Origin: Sporichthya brevicatena
GTDB lineage: Bacteria; Actinomycetota; Actinomycetes; Sporichthyales; Sporichthyaceae
NCBI RefSeq assembly: GCF_039525035.1
Contig: NZ_BAAAHE010000002.1
Coordinates: 1 to 64,000 of the forward strand
Direction: 5' to 3'
DNA: 64,000 bases
The notes beneath the pieces were generated by a model, which had not been told where the DNA came from, searched no databases, and saw only the letters and a program-made list of their open reading frames with translations. Shown here one piece after another: positions 24,852 through 33,799 of the stretch (position 1 is the stretch's first letter; each line of letters begins with the position of its first letter). The translations under genes were made by a program, and so were the position numbers.

Positions 24852-25833
24852 CGGCCCGGTGCTGGTCCCGACCGTCACCGGGCCGGTCCCACTCTCGGAG
24901 CTGGGGCGGGTCCTCATGCACGAGCATGTTTTCGTGCACACGGCGGAGATCGCACGCGACTACCCCGACCTGACCTGGACCGATCGGGATGCGGTCCGGG
25001 AAGCGGCAGTCGAGCGATTGACCGAGCTCTCCGGTCTCGGTATCGACACCATGCTCGACCTCACCGTGCTCGGCTGCGACCGGTCGATCCCGGACATCGC
25101 CTGGGTGGCCGAACGCGTCGCCGTCCGCATCGTCGTCGCCACCGGGCTCTACACCCTCGACGATCTGCCCCGGTTCGTCGCGGCCCGGCCGCCGGAGCCG
25201 GGGCAGCGTGACGTCCTCACGGAGATGTTCGTCCGTGACATCACGGTCGGCATCGGCGACACCGGCGTGCGGGCAGGTGTGCTCAAGTGCTGTATCGACA
25301 AGCCGGGACTGACGCCGGGCGTCGAGCGGGTGCTGAGGGCCACCGCCCACGCGCACCGGGAGACGGGTGTGCTGATCTCGACGCATACGGATGCGTCGAG
25401 CCGGAGCGGACTGGTCCAGCAGCAGGTCTTCACCGAGGAAGGCGTCGATCTCGCTCGGGTCGTCATCGGGCATTCCGGGGACAGCACGGATCTCGACTAC
25501 CTGATGCGACTGATGGATGCCGGCTCGACGATCGGATGTGACCGGTTCGGGCTGTACCGGGCGGGGATGCCCACCCTCGGCGAGCGGCTCGATGCGATCG
25601 CGTCACTGTGCGCTCGCGGTTACGCGGACCGCATCGTGCTCTCGCACGACGCCCACTGCCACAGCGACTGGGTGCCACCGGACATTCGCGAAGTCCTGCC
25701 GGACTGGAACTATGCGCACATTCCGGCCGCCGTGCTCCCGGGCCTGCAGGAGCGTGGAGTGACGGATACTCAGATCGATCAGATGCTGCGCCTGACGCCC
25801 CGGCGGCTGCTCCCGGCGTCCGATGCCTACTGA
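24841..25833 (+). CDS. Phosphotriesterase-family metal-dependent hydrolase (probable lactonase)
   Basis: A protein of about 330 residues with the phosphotriesterase TIM-barrel fold. Metal ligands visible are MHEHVFVH near the N-terminus, the bridging Lys in AGVLKCCIDK, His in LISTHTDAS, His in VVIGHSGDS and Asp in VLSHDAHCH. All ligands of the binuclear centre are therefore present. Many members of this family are lactonases, which would fit ring opening after a Baeyer-Villiger step (inference). The start is uncertain: GTG at 24841 overlaps the small gene, and a second in-frame GTG lies six codons later. Its stop overlaps the next gene. Confidence 0.87.
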   Translation: MPGDGPVLVPTVTGPVPLSELGRVLMHEHVFVHTAEIARDYPDLTWTDRDAVREAAVERLTELSGLGIDTMLDLTVLGCDRSIPDIAWVAERVAVRIVVATGLYTLDDLPRFVAARPPEPGQRDVLTEMFVRDITVGIGDTGVRAGVLKCCIDKPGLTPGVERVLRATAHAHRETGVLISTHTDASSRSGLVQQQVFTEEGVDLARVVIGHSGDSTDLDYLMRLMDAGSTIGCDRFGLYRAGMPTLGERLDAIASLCARGYADRIVLSHDAHCHSDWVPPDIREVLPDWNYAHIPAAVLPGLQERGVTDTQIDQMLRLTPRRLLPASDAY

Positions 25834-26594
25834 CCTCGATCTGGCCGGCCACACCGCCGTCGTCACCGGGGCCGGACGCGGTCTCGGGCGGGCCTATGCG
25901 CTGCGCCTTGCCGAACGCGGAGCCGCAATCGTGGTGAACTCGCTGACGGACCGGTGCCGAGTCGTGGCCGAGGAAATCCGTGCCGCCGGGTGGCGGGCGG
26001 TCGCGGTTGAAGGGGACGTGGCGGAACCGGAGACGGGCCGGCGACTGAGCGAGGCCGCGCTCGACGAGTTCGGCTCGCTGGAGATCGTGGTCAACAACGC
26101 GGGGCGGATCTCACCGGGGCGCTTCGAAGACCTGTCGGTCGGGCAGTGGGACGACCTGATGGGCGTCCATCTGCGGGGCGCCTTCTTGGTGACGCAACCC
26201 GCATGGCGGGTGATGCGGGCGGCGGGTTACGGCCGCGTGATCCTGACGAGCTCGTCCTCCGGGTTGTTCTCGCACCAGGGGATGGCCAACTACGCGACGG
26301 TGAAAGCCGGTCTGTACGGCATGACCAAGGCGCTCGCGTTCGAGGGGGCGGAGTTCGGGATCAGGACGAATGTGCTGCTGTCGCTACGCGCGGGTGTTCG
26401 TGGCGGTGGCCGACGGCTGGTTGCCCGACGACCCCGAGCGGGTGTCCGCTGAGTCGGTCGCGGCGAACCTCGATGTGATCCGGGGTGTCGAGCGGCATTC
26501 GATACCGGCGTCCCTGTTCGACGAGGTCGCCGCCGTGCTGGACCGCATTCCCTCGTGGCGCTTGTGGGAGCTAGGAAGTAGCACTATCTTATGA
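25823..26594 (+). pseudogene. Hsd4-like SDR broken by an internal deletion and frameshift
   Basis: The first part (25823 to about 26375) encodes a normal SDR N-terminus: VTGAGRGLGRAYALRLAERG, NNAGRISPG, LTSSSSGLFSHQGMANY and the YATVK catalytic segment, ending in GIRTNVLL. That frame then runs into unrelated residues and stops at 26452. The next frame, from about 26376, resumes with RYARVFVAVADGWLPDD and ends at 26594. In the intact paralogue at 22453-23358 these two blocks are separated by about 47 residues (from APLARTRLTE to TAGNG), which are missing here. This is best explained by a deletion that also shifted the frame. An assembly or sequencing error cannot be excluded, but an indel error alone would not remove 47 codons. 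Confidence 0.75.
26562..26590 (+). promoter_or_regulatory. Promoter with shared box AGTAGCACTATCTT (copy 3)
   Basis: TTGTGG (26562-26567) and TATCTT (26585-26590) have 17-base spacing. The box AGTAGCACTATCTT (26577-26590) differs from copies 1 and 2 by one base each. It lies 30 bases before the P450 start at 26620, inside the 3' end of the broken SDR gene, and probably drives the 23.6-kb operon. Confidence 0.6.
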
Positions 26595-26619
26595 CCAGGC
26601 GAGGGGAACAGGAGTCACG

Positions 26620-27819
26620 ATGACGACGACGGCGCACGATGGGTGCCCGCTCTGGGACGCGCCGATGGAGCGCGGCACCGCAAACGCCGCGTTCGACGCC
26701 TACTCCGAGATCGGGAACCAGCAGGTGCTGGGCCCCGTGCTCCGGGCGACCGAGGGCGATGGCTACTACATCCTTACGCGTCACGACGACATCGTGACCG
26801 CGTTCCAGCGACCGGAGCTGTACTCGAGCCGCCGCCTGCAGCCGGGCCCTCCCATCCCGTTCCAGATGATCCCGATCATGCTCGACCCGCCCGAGCACAC
26901 GAAGTGGCGTCGGGCGCTCGGCTCCTACTTCACACCGAAGCGGGCCGAGGAGTTGCGCCCACGGGTCCGCGCCGTCGCCAACGAGTTGATCGACGCCGTG
27001 GCGGAGCGCGGCGAGTGTGACTTCGTGGAGGCCTTCGCGAGTCGGCTCCCGACGATCATCTTCCTGGAGTTCATGGGGTTGCCGGCCGACGAGCTCGAGA
27101 AGTTCCTCGCGTGGAACGCGCGAGCAATGACGGGTGCGTCGCCCGAGGACCCCACCGGGTCCGAGCAGATCACCGCGGTGCTCGATGTGATCGAGTACCT
27201 GTGGCAGGTCGTCACGAATCGCCGCGCCAATCCCGAGAGTGGCGGCGACGACCTCCTCAGCCAGTCCGCCCACTGGCTCGTCGACGGTGAACCGCCGAAC
27301 GACCAGGACCTGCTCATGTGCTGCCTCAGCATCTACATGGCCGGCCTGGACACCGTGAAGAGCATGCTCTCCTACTTCTTTTTCCACCTGGCGACCAATC
27401 CGGTGGACCGTCAGCGCATCAGCTCCGATCCCACGGTGATCCCGGCAGCCATGGAGGAGATGCTGCGGGCCTTCCCGATCATCAAGGTCGGTCGGGAAGT
27501 GACCACCGACCACGAGATCGGCGGCTGCCCGGTCCGGGCCGGCGAGGTCGTCATGCTGCCGACGATGGCGGCCGGTCGCGACCCCGAGCGCTACCCCGAC
27601 GCCGCCAAGATCGACTTCGATCGGGACGACGTCCGGCACGCGACCTTCGGAGCGGGACCGCACCGCTGCATCGGATCGCACCTGGCCCGCGTCGAGCTTG
27701 CCGTCGCACTGGAGGAGTGGCACCGGCGGATCCCGGACTACAAGATCTCCGACGTCGCGTTGGTGCGTGAGAAGGTCGGCCAGGCCGTCGGCCTCGAGAC
27801 GCTCCCGCTGGTGTGGTGA
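26620..27819 (+). CDS. Cytochrome P450 (first of three)
   Basis: A 399-residue soluble bacterial P450. The heme-ligand loop is FGAGPHRCIGSHLAR, the K-helix has EEMLR for the ExxR motif, and the I-helix has AGLDTVKS in place of the common AGxDT-T. The PERF-like region RYPDAAKIDFDR is present. It would hydroxylate the substrate using electrons from a ferredoxin; the 3Fe-4S ferredoxin at 34779 in the same operon is the likely donor. It is the first gene of the long operon, directly after the third promoter box. No membrane segment is present. Confidence 0.94.
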   Translation: MTTTAHDGCPLWDAPMERGTANAAFDAYSEIGNQQVLGPVLRATEGDGYYILTRHDDIVTAFQRPELYSSRRLQPGPPIPFQMIPIMLDPPEHTKWRRALGSYFTPKRAEELRPRVRAVANELIDAVAERGECDFVEAFASRLPTIIFLEFMGLPADELEKFLAWNARAMTGASPEDPTGSEQITAVLDVIEYLWQVVTNRRANPESGGDDLLSQSAHWLVDGEPPNDQDLLMCCLSIYMAGLDTVKSMLSYFFFHLATNPVDRQRISSDPTVIPAAMEEMLRAFPIIKVGREVTTDHEIGGCPVRAGEVVMLPTMAAGRDPERYPDAAKIDFDRDDVRHATFGAGPHRCIGSHLARVELAVALEEWHRRIPDYKISDVALVREKVGQAVGLETLPLVW

Positions 27820-27826
27820 TGCGGCC

Positions 27827-29032
27827 GTGACCTCCCCGACGACGCCCCGGTTCGGCGATCCGGTCGACGACCCGAACCGCTATCACGCGCAGCTCCGTTC
27901 CTGCCCGGTGCAGGTCCTGGAGGGCTTCGATCACCCCATCTACATGGTGAGTCGGCACGCTGAGGTGCACGGCGTGCTGCGCGACCCCGCGGTGTGGTCG
28001 AGCAAGTTCGGAAACTTCCCCCGCTTCGTGGACCAAGCCGGTCTGCGCGGCGACCCGCCGGAGTCGGCGATGCTGCGGCGACTCGTCGTTCCGATCTTCA
28101 ACGCGAAACACATCAAGACCCTGCAGGAGGAGGCCGAGGCGACCTGCCATCGCCTCATCGATGATTTCGCCTCGTCCGGCCGTGCCGAACTCTCCGCTGT
28201 GTACGCCTCAATCCTTCCGATGAACCTGATGTGCCGATTGCTCGGCGTGGAGCGCGAGCGGATCGAGGAGTTCAAGCAATGGATGGAGGCCTGGCTCTCC
28301 GCCCTGGAGGTCAACGACCTGCAGGCCGAGGAGCAGGCTCGGCTGAAGGCGTTCGGCTACTTCGTCGAGCGGATGGCGGCGCGGCGCAAGGAGCTCGAGT
28401 GCGAGCCCGAGGAGGCGCCGACCGATGCCATGGGCATCTTCGTCACCGCCCAGCACCCGGAGGGTCGGCCCTACCGCGACGAGGAAATCCTCCCGCTGAC
28501 CCTTCTCCTGCTCTCGGGGGGAAGTGACACCACCAAGTATCTGATCCTCAACACGCTCAATCGGTTGCTCGAGGACCGGTCGCGGTGGGAGTCCGTGCTC
28601 GCCGACCCCGCTTTGGTGGAGGTGGCGATCGAGGAGACGCTTCGGTTCGACGCCCCCGTCGCCAGCGTGTTCCGGGCCAACCTGGCCGAGCAGAACCTCG
28701 CCGGAGTGGACATCCCGATCAAGAGCAAGGCCCAGTGCATGATCGGTGCAGCGAATCGTGACCCCGAGGTCTTCGAGGACCCCGACTCCTACCGCCTCGA
28801 CCGCGACCTGCGTCACCTGCGGGCCAAGACCCTGGCCTTCGGCCACGGGCCCCACACGTGCGTCGGTGCGTCGCTCGGACGCCTCGGGGCGACCACGGCC
28901 GTCCGCGTCCTGACGGAGCGTCTGCCCGGGCTGCGACTCGCCGCCCCGGCTCCCGCGGCCAAGCCCTACGTCATTCCCCAGAGCATCCCGGCCGGACTCC
29001 TGAGCCTGCATGTCGAATGGGAGCGCGCATGA
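27827..29032 (+). CDS. Cytochrome P450 (second of three)
   Basis: A 401-residue P450 with heme loop FGHGPHTCVGASLGR, ExxR in EETLRFD and I-helix LSGGSDTTKY with the acid-alcohol pair. The GTG at 27827 starts eight bases after the preceding P450 stop; its own stop overlaps the amidohydrolase start (ATGA). It is clearly divergent from the other two P450s in the cluster, so it probably attacks a different position or intermediate. Confidence 0.94.
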   Translation: MTSPTTPRFGDPVDDPNRYHAQLRSCPVQVLEGFDHPIYMVSRHAEVHGVLRDPAVWSSKFGNFPRFVDQAGLRGDPPESAMLRRLVVPIFNAKHIKTLQEEAEATCHRLIDDFASSGRAELSAVYASILPMNLMCRLLGVERERIEEFKQWMEAWLSALEVNDLQAEEQARLKAFGYFVERMAARRKELECEPEEAPTDAMGIFVTAQHPEGRPYRDEEILPLTLLLLSGGSDTTKYLILNTLNRLLEDRSRWESVLADPALVEVAIEETLRFDAPVASVFRANLAEQNLAGVDIPIKSKAQCMIGAANRDPEVFEDPDSYRLDRDLRHLRAKTLAFGHGPHTCVGASLGRLGATTAVRVLTERLPGLRLAAPAPAAKPYVIPQSIPAGLLSLHVEWERA

Positions 29033-30435
29033 CCATCGAGGTGCGCCCGCCCAACTTCCTGCGTCGACTCGGAACCGACGAGTACGCCCCGCAGCCCTTC
29101 ACGCCCAGGGACCGGCAGGTCGTCGCCGCGACCATCGAGCGCCTGACCCTCGCCGCGGAGCGGCACCACGTGCCGGGACCGTTGTATGCCCAGGGTCGCA
29201 CCGCAACCGCGGCCGGACTCCTGGAGCTCAACCGCTCGGCGGGCACGTCCTTCTTCGATGTTCCGGCTGAAGCGGTGGACGAACACGAGGCGGCGATGGC
29301 CGCCTTCGCCAAGCCGTTTCCTGTCATCGACGTCCAGACGCACTACCTGGCCCCGCACGCGTCCACGGACGCGTGGAAGACCGGTGCGCTGCACCGCATG
29401 TACTCGGCGCTGATGCCGGGGTGGTGGACCGAACTCGACGACATCGTCGCCTTCACCGCGGCCGACTACATCCGCAACGTGTTCGTCGAGTGTGAGAACG
29501 CGGTAGCCGTCCTGACCAGCGGGCCTGGGCTCACGCCCCAGGATCGGGCGCTGTTCAACGACGAGATCTTCGCGACCAAGGCGCTGGTCGAGGAGTTCGC
29601 GGGCCCGGGTCGGCTGCTCAACCACGTCGTCGTGCACGCCGATGTCGCCGCCGAGATCGAGGCGATGGAGTGGTGGGCCAAGGAGTACGACCCTGTGGGC
29701 TGGAAGGTCTACACCCCGGGGCGCATGACCGCCGAGGGTTGGGCCGGTGGCTGGATGCTCGACGATGAGCAGTACGGTCTCCCCTTCCTGCAGCGGGCGC
29801 ACGATCTCGGGGTCAAGCTGGTCTGCGCCCACAAGGGCATCTCGGCGTTGGCCGACAACGGCTCTCCCCGTGACATCGGTCCGGCTGCCGCGGCGTTCCC
29901 CGACATGAACTTCGTCATCTACCACTCTGGGTTCGAGTTCGGCCCGCCGATCGACGATTCGCCGGCGGAGGGGCCGTACACGGAAGCGACGGCCCACCTC
30001 GGTGCGAACCGGCTCATCACCACGGCGCTGGAGAACGGGATCGGCCGCGGCGGCAACATCTACGCCGAACTCGGCACGACCTGGTTCTCGCTGCTGCGCC
30101 GGCCCCGCGAGGCCGCGCACCTGCTCGGCAAGCTGATCGCCCACTTCGGCGCGGACAATGTGATCTGGGGGACGGACAGCATCTGGTACGGCTCGGCGCA
30201 ACCGCTCATCGACGCCTTCCGCTGCTTCCAGATCCCGGACGACATGTGCGCGGAGTTCGGCTACGAGCGCCTGACCGACGAAGTAAAGGCGAAGATCCTC
30301 GCGGGCAACGCGAGCCGGATCTATGGCATCGACCTGGACTTCGCCGCGGACATCGCCGCGCGGGACGACCACGCCTGGGCGAGAGCCCTGCTCGAGGAGC
30401 AGACGATCGCCACCTTCCCGGGGAGTGCTTCATGA
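29029..30435 (+). CDS. Amidohydrolase-2 family protein with N-terminal extension
   Basis: A 468-residue metal-dependent hydrolase. An N-terminal helical extension of about 90 residues precedes the TIM-barrel, which begins near FPVIDVQTHYLAPH. Ligand candidates continue with His in LVCAHKG, His in VIYHSGFEF and Asp in VIWGTDSIWYG. A homologous but shorter enzyme is at 23499-24641. It might cleave a C-C or C-O bond of a ring-opened intermediate. The start and stop overlap neighbours by 4 bases, so it is translated within the operon. Confidence 0.87.
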   Translation: MTIEVRPPNFLRRLGTDEYAPQPFTPRDRQVVAATIERLTLAAERHHVPGPLYAQGRTATAAGLLELNRSAGTSFFDVPAEAVDEHEAAMAAFAKPFPVIDVQTHYLAPHASTDAWKTGALHRMYSALMPGWWTELDDIVAFTAADYIRNVFVECENAVAVLTSGPGLTPQDRALFNDEIFATKALVEEFAGPGRLLNHVVVHADVAAEIEAMEWWAKEYDPVGWKVYTPGRMTAEGWAGGWMLDDEQYGLPFLQRAHDLGVKLVCAHKGISALADNGSPRDIGPAAAAFPDMNFVIYHSGFEFGPPIDDSPAEGPYTEATAHLGANRLITTALENGIGRGGNIYAELGTTWFSLLRRPREAAHLLGKLIAHFGADNVIWGTDSIWYGSAQPLIDAFRCFQIPDDMCAEFGYERLTDEVKAKILAGNASRIYGIDLDFAADIAARDDHAWARALLEEQTIATFPGSAS

Positions 30436-31622
30436 CCGCCGGCGAGATCGAGTTCGAGCCGCTCGACACCTCCGACCTCGACCGATGGGTGGGGCAGCCG
30501 ATCGGCGGCCCGCGTCTCAAGGAACCCATGACCGCGATGGACATCCGGCGGTGGGTTCAGGCGATGGAGAACCCGAACCGGCTCCACTTCGACGAGGCGT
30601 TCGCGGCGGAGAGCACCTTCGGCCGACTTGTGGCCCCGCAGTCGTTCACGATGTGGTGGTGCCGGGGCCAGGGTGGATTCTCGGCCGCGTTCGGCGAGAT
30701 TCCCGGGGCGCACCTGTCCGAGGTGGCCGACGAATGGTGGTTCTACGGTCCCCGGTTGTATCCCGGTGACCGCGTCCGCTGCGATCGGATGCATTTCGAC
30801 TACCGCGTGACGACAACGGGCTTCGCGGGGCCGTCGGTGTTTCAGCGCGGCGATACCACCTACATCAACGACCGCGGCGAGATCGTCGCCAAGCAGCGGA
30901 ACACCATGCTGCGATTCCTCCCCGCGAATGCCCGGAAGATCGCTGAGGCGGCCCGCGCCGCCGGCGGAGCCGGCAGCCCGGATGTTGTGGCGGACCGTGC
31001 GAAGGTCGGCGAGGAGAAGCTCGCGTACTACCGCACGTTCGCCGACCACGTGCAACGCTGTGGCAAGGGCGTGAGTGTGGGCGATGAGCTGCCGCTGGGC
31101 GTGATCGGCCCGCACAGCGTCGCATCATTCACGACGCAGTGGCGGGCCCGCCCGGACAACGTCTGGGGCGTGCTCACCGACGACATCGCGCTGCCCCTGG
31201 GCTACCCCACCGCGACGTCGTCGCCGGACATGGTGGTCGATCCCGCGGTCGCGGCGATCGACCCGGGCCGGGCCGACGGGCTGTACTACGGACCGGCGTC
31301 CACCCACGTGGACCTGGAGAAGGCCCGCGCCATCGGGATGCCGCGCGAGTTCGGCTACGGCTACGCCATCTCCGCCTGGACGATGGACTACATCGGGAAC
31401 TGGGCCGGAGAGCTCGGTGCCATCACGCACAGCAAGTTCCGTAACCAGGCCCCCGCGCTGGCGGGCGACGCGACGTACCTGCGCGGAACGGTCAAGGCCG
31501 TGAGTGACGATCCGCTGGTGGCGGGTGCTGCCCGGGTCACGGTCGACGTCTCCCTGCGATCCCAGAACGAGGTCGGCATCGGCGTTGCGACGTTCGAGGT
31601 TCGGCTGCCGTGGTCGATCTGA
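30432..31622 (+). CDS. MaoC-like double hot-dog dehydratase
   Basis: A 396-residue protein with two hot-dog units. The N-terminal unit contains the hydratase-type loop AMENPNRLHFDEAFA (a degenerate version of G-D-x-N-P-x-H) followed by VAPQSFTMWW, as in MaoC_dehydrat_N proteins. The C-terminal unit begins near residue 215 and contains ATHVDLEKA-like and SAWTMDYIGNW segments. The Asp of the catalytic dyad is not obvious, so activity as a hydratase is likely but unproven. It is longer than the MaoC enzyme at 14949. It lies between the amidohydrolase and an acyl-CoA synthetase gene. Confidence 0.78.
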   Translation: MTAGEIEFEPLDTSDLDRWVGQPIGGPRLKEPMTAMDIRRWVQAMENPNRLHFDEAFAAESTFGRLVAPQSFTMWWCRGQGGFSAAFGEIPGAHLSEVADEWWFYGPRLYPGDRVRCDRMHFDYRVTTTGFAGPSVFQRGDTTYINDRGEIVAKQRNTMLRFLPANARKIAEAARAAGGAGSPDVVADRAKVGEEKLAYYRTFADHVQRCGKGVSVGDELPLGVIGPHSVASFTTQWRARPDNVWGVLTDDIALPLGYPTATSSPDMVVDPAVAAIDPGRADGLYYGPASTHVDLEKARAIGMPREFGYGYAISAWTMDYIGNWAGELGAITHSKFRNQAPALAGDATYLRGTVKAVSDDPLVAGAARVTVDVSLRSQNEVGIGVATFEVRLPWSI

Positions 31623-31624
31623 CG

Positions 31625-33799
31625 ATGCCTACGTCCATCGCCCGCCTCCGGGCGGCCGCCGCGCCTTTGCCGGACTCCGAGCGGTGGTTGGTTCCGGAGT
31701 CCGTCGTGAAGGATGTGCTCGAGGAATCGGGCGTCGCGGTCCCGCGGCGACTCACTCTGCCCGCGACCGCTGCGCCCGACGCGTTCCGTGCCGGCCTGCC
31801 TGAGGTCGGCGAGCCGGCCGTTCTCAAGGCGTGGGGTGCGGGGGTCGTCCACAAGACCGAACTCGGGGCAGTTGACGTCGGCGTGGACGCGGACACGATC
31901 GACGCGGCCGTTCTCCGGATGCGTCAGCGTCTGTCGCAGCACGCACTCGAACCGGACGGGTTCCTGCTGGAGCAGCTCGTCCCGGCGGGCGTCGAGGTCC
32001 TGGTAGGCATCGTCGACGCGGCGGCGTTCGGGCAGGTCGTCGCGCTCGGGCTCGGTGGCACCGCCGTCGAGGTCCTCGACGAGGTCGTCACCCGGCTCTG
32101 CCCGATCACCCGCGAGGATGCCGCCGCGATGGTGGCGTCGTTCCGTGGATCTGCGCTGCTGCGTGGCCACCGGGGCCAGGCCCCCGTTGACGTCGACGCG
32201 CTCATCGACTTGCTGTACGCCCTCGCCGGCCCCGACGGCGTCGCTGCCCGACTCGGCCCGGCCCTGGCCGAGCTCGAGTGCAACCCGGTGCTGGTCAGCG
32301 ACCGGGGCGCGTTCGCTGCCGATGCGAGGCTGATCCTTCACGCCGAGACCGAGGCGGCCGAGGAACCGATCAAGCCGTTCGGCCTGGAGGGGCTGTTCGC
32401 TCCGCGATCGGTCGCCATCGTGGGTGCGTCCACGTCCAAGACCACCGTGGCCAATCGCACCCTGCGCAATTACCGGGCCCGCGGGTGGACCAGATCCCTC
32501 TACGCGATCCACCCCACCGCCGCGGAGATCGAGGGAGTGCCGGCGTACGCGTCGGTGGCGCAGATTCCGGAACCGGTCGACTATCTCGCCCTCATGGTCC
32601 CCGCCGCTGCTTGTCCCGAGATCGTGCGCGCCGCGAAGGGCCGCGCGCGGTTCGTGCACGTTCTCAGTTCCGGTTTTGGAGAGACCGGGGGCGAGGGAGC
32701 GCGCCTGCAGGACGATCTCCTCGACGCCGTGCGGGACTCCGCCGTCCGGTTGATCGGCCCGAACAGTCTCGGCGTATTCTCCGCCGGCTCCGGACAGACG
32801 TGGGGTGGCGGCCTTCCGCGCGAGTCCGGGCGGATCGGCGGCGCGTTCCAGAGCGGCGGCGTCTCCACATCCGTGCTTCAGATGGGACCGGCCGCCGGCG
32901 TGCACTTCGGCAAGGCCGTGTCGACCGGTAATGGCATCGACGTCACGGTGGGCGAGGTTGCGTCCTACTTCCTTGACGACCCCGACACGGACGTCATCGC
33001 CCTGTATGTCGAAGGCGGCGCCGACCGGCAGCTGGTCGATACGCTCCGTCGCGCGCGTGGCCGCAAACCGGTCGTGGTCCTGGCGCCCGGCCTGACCGAC
33101 GCCGGCGCCCGAGCCGCCGCGTCCCACACGGGAGCACTTACCGGGGGCCGGCGCGCCTGGGCTGCCGTCGAGACCTCGACGGGTGCCGTGATCGTCGAGA
33201 CCATCGAGAGCTTCCTCGCGGTCCTCGGACAGGTCGTGGCGCATCAGGCCATCGACATCTCTGCCGAACCGTCGACCCTGATCGTCGGTAACGGCGGCGG
33301 CGCCTCGGTCATGGCGGTCGACGCCTGCGACGCGGCCGGCCTCCCGGTCCCCCCGTGCGTCGAGGCCGCCGAAGCGCTCGGCACGCTCGGCCTGACCAGC
33401 GGTGTCAGTTTCGCCAACCCGGTCGACGTCCCCATCTTCCAGGGCACCGCGCCGGAGCTTCTTGCCGACGTCGTGCGCGCGGCACTCGGTGCCCAATCGT
33501 TCTCCGACGTGTTGCTGCACGTCGACGTGGCCCCGTACTACGCCCTCGGGAACTATCGCGACGACCTTCCCGGATCGACGCATCTCCTGCAGGTCGCCGC
33601 GGCGCTGACGCCGCTCGCGCGATCGGGGCGGCTCAGTGTGGTGGTCCGCAACCTCGACTGCGCCCCGGCGGCCGATGCCGATCAGGTCCGCTCGGCCTTT
33701 CGCGCGGCAGGCGTTCCCGTGCACCGGACCTTCGCCGAGGCGGCGGGGGCGATCGCCGCAGTTCAGCGTCTGAGCGCCGACCGGAAGGGAGTGAGCTGA
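31625..33799 (+). CDS. NDP-forming acyl-CoA synthetase (acetate-CoA ligase family), permuted
   Basis: A 724-residue single-chain CoA synthetase related to succinyl-CoA synthetase, forming or using ADP rather than AMP. The order is ATP-grasp (beta-like) domain first (about residues 15-240, with VLKAWGAGVVHKTELG), then the CoA-binding Rossmann domain (FAPRSVAIVGAST) and the ligase domain carrying the phospho-His in SHTGAL. The GNGGGASVMAVDACDAAG segment is also typical. Compared with archaeal ACD-type enzymes the domain order is rearranged, a variation known in this superfamily. The ATG at 31625 directly follows the MaoC stop; a GTG 15 bases upstream is an alternative. It would make CoA thioesters at the cost of one high-energy bond. 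Confidence 0.88.
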   Translation: MPTSIARLRAAAAPLPDSERWLVPESVVKDVLEESGVAVPRRLTLPATAAPDAFRAGLPEVGEPAVLKAWGAGVVHKTELGAVDVGVDADTIDAAVLRMRQRLSQHALEPDGFLLEQLVPAGVEVLVGIVDAAAFGQVVALGLGGTAVEVLDEVVTRLCPITREDAAAMVASFRGSALLRGHRGQAPVDVDALIDLLYALAGPDGVAARLGPALAELECNPVLVSDRGAFAADARLILHAETEAAEEPIKPFGLEGLFAPRSVAIVGASTSKTTVANRTLRNYRARGWTRSLYAIHPTAAEIEGVPAYASVAQIPEPVDYLALMVPAAACPEIVRAAKGRARFVHVLSSGFGETGGEGARLQDDLLDAVRDSAVRLIGPNSLGVFSAGSGQTWGGGLPRESGRIGGAFQSGGVSTSVLQMGPAAGVHFGKAVSTGNGIDVTVGEVASYFLDDPDTDVIALYVEGGADRQLVDTLRRARGRKPVVVLAPGLTDAGARAAASHTGALTGGRRAWAAVETSTGAVIVETIESFLAVLGQVVAHQAIDISAEPSTLIVGNGGGASVMAVDACDAAGLPVPPCVEAAEALGTLGLTSGVSFANPVDVPIFQGTAPELLADVVRAALGAQSFSDVLLHVDVAPYYALGNYRDDLPGSTHLLQVAAALTPLARSGRLSVVVRNLDCAPAADADQVRSAFRAAGVPVHRTFAEAAGAIAAVQRLSADRKGVS

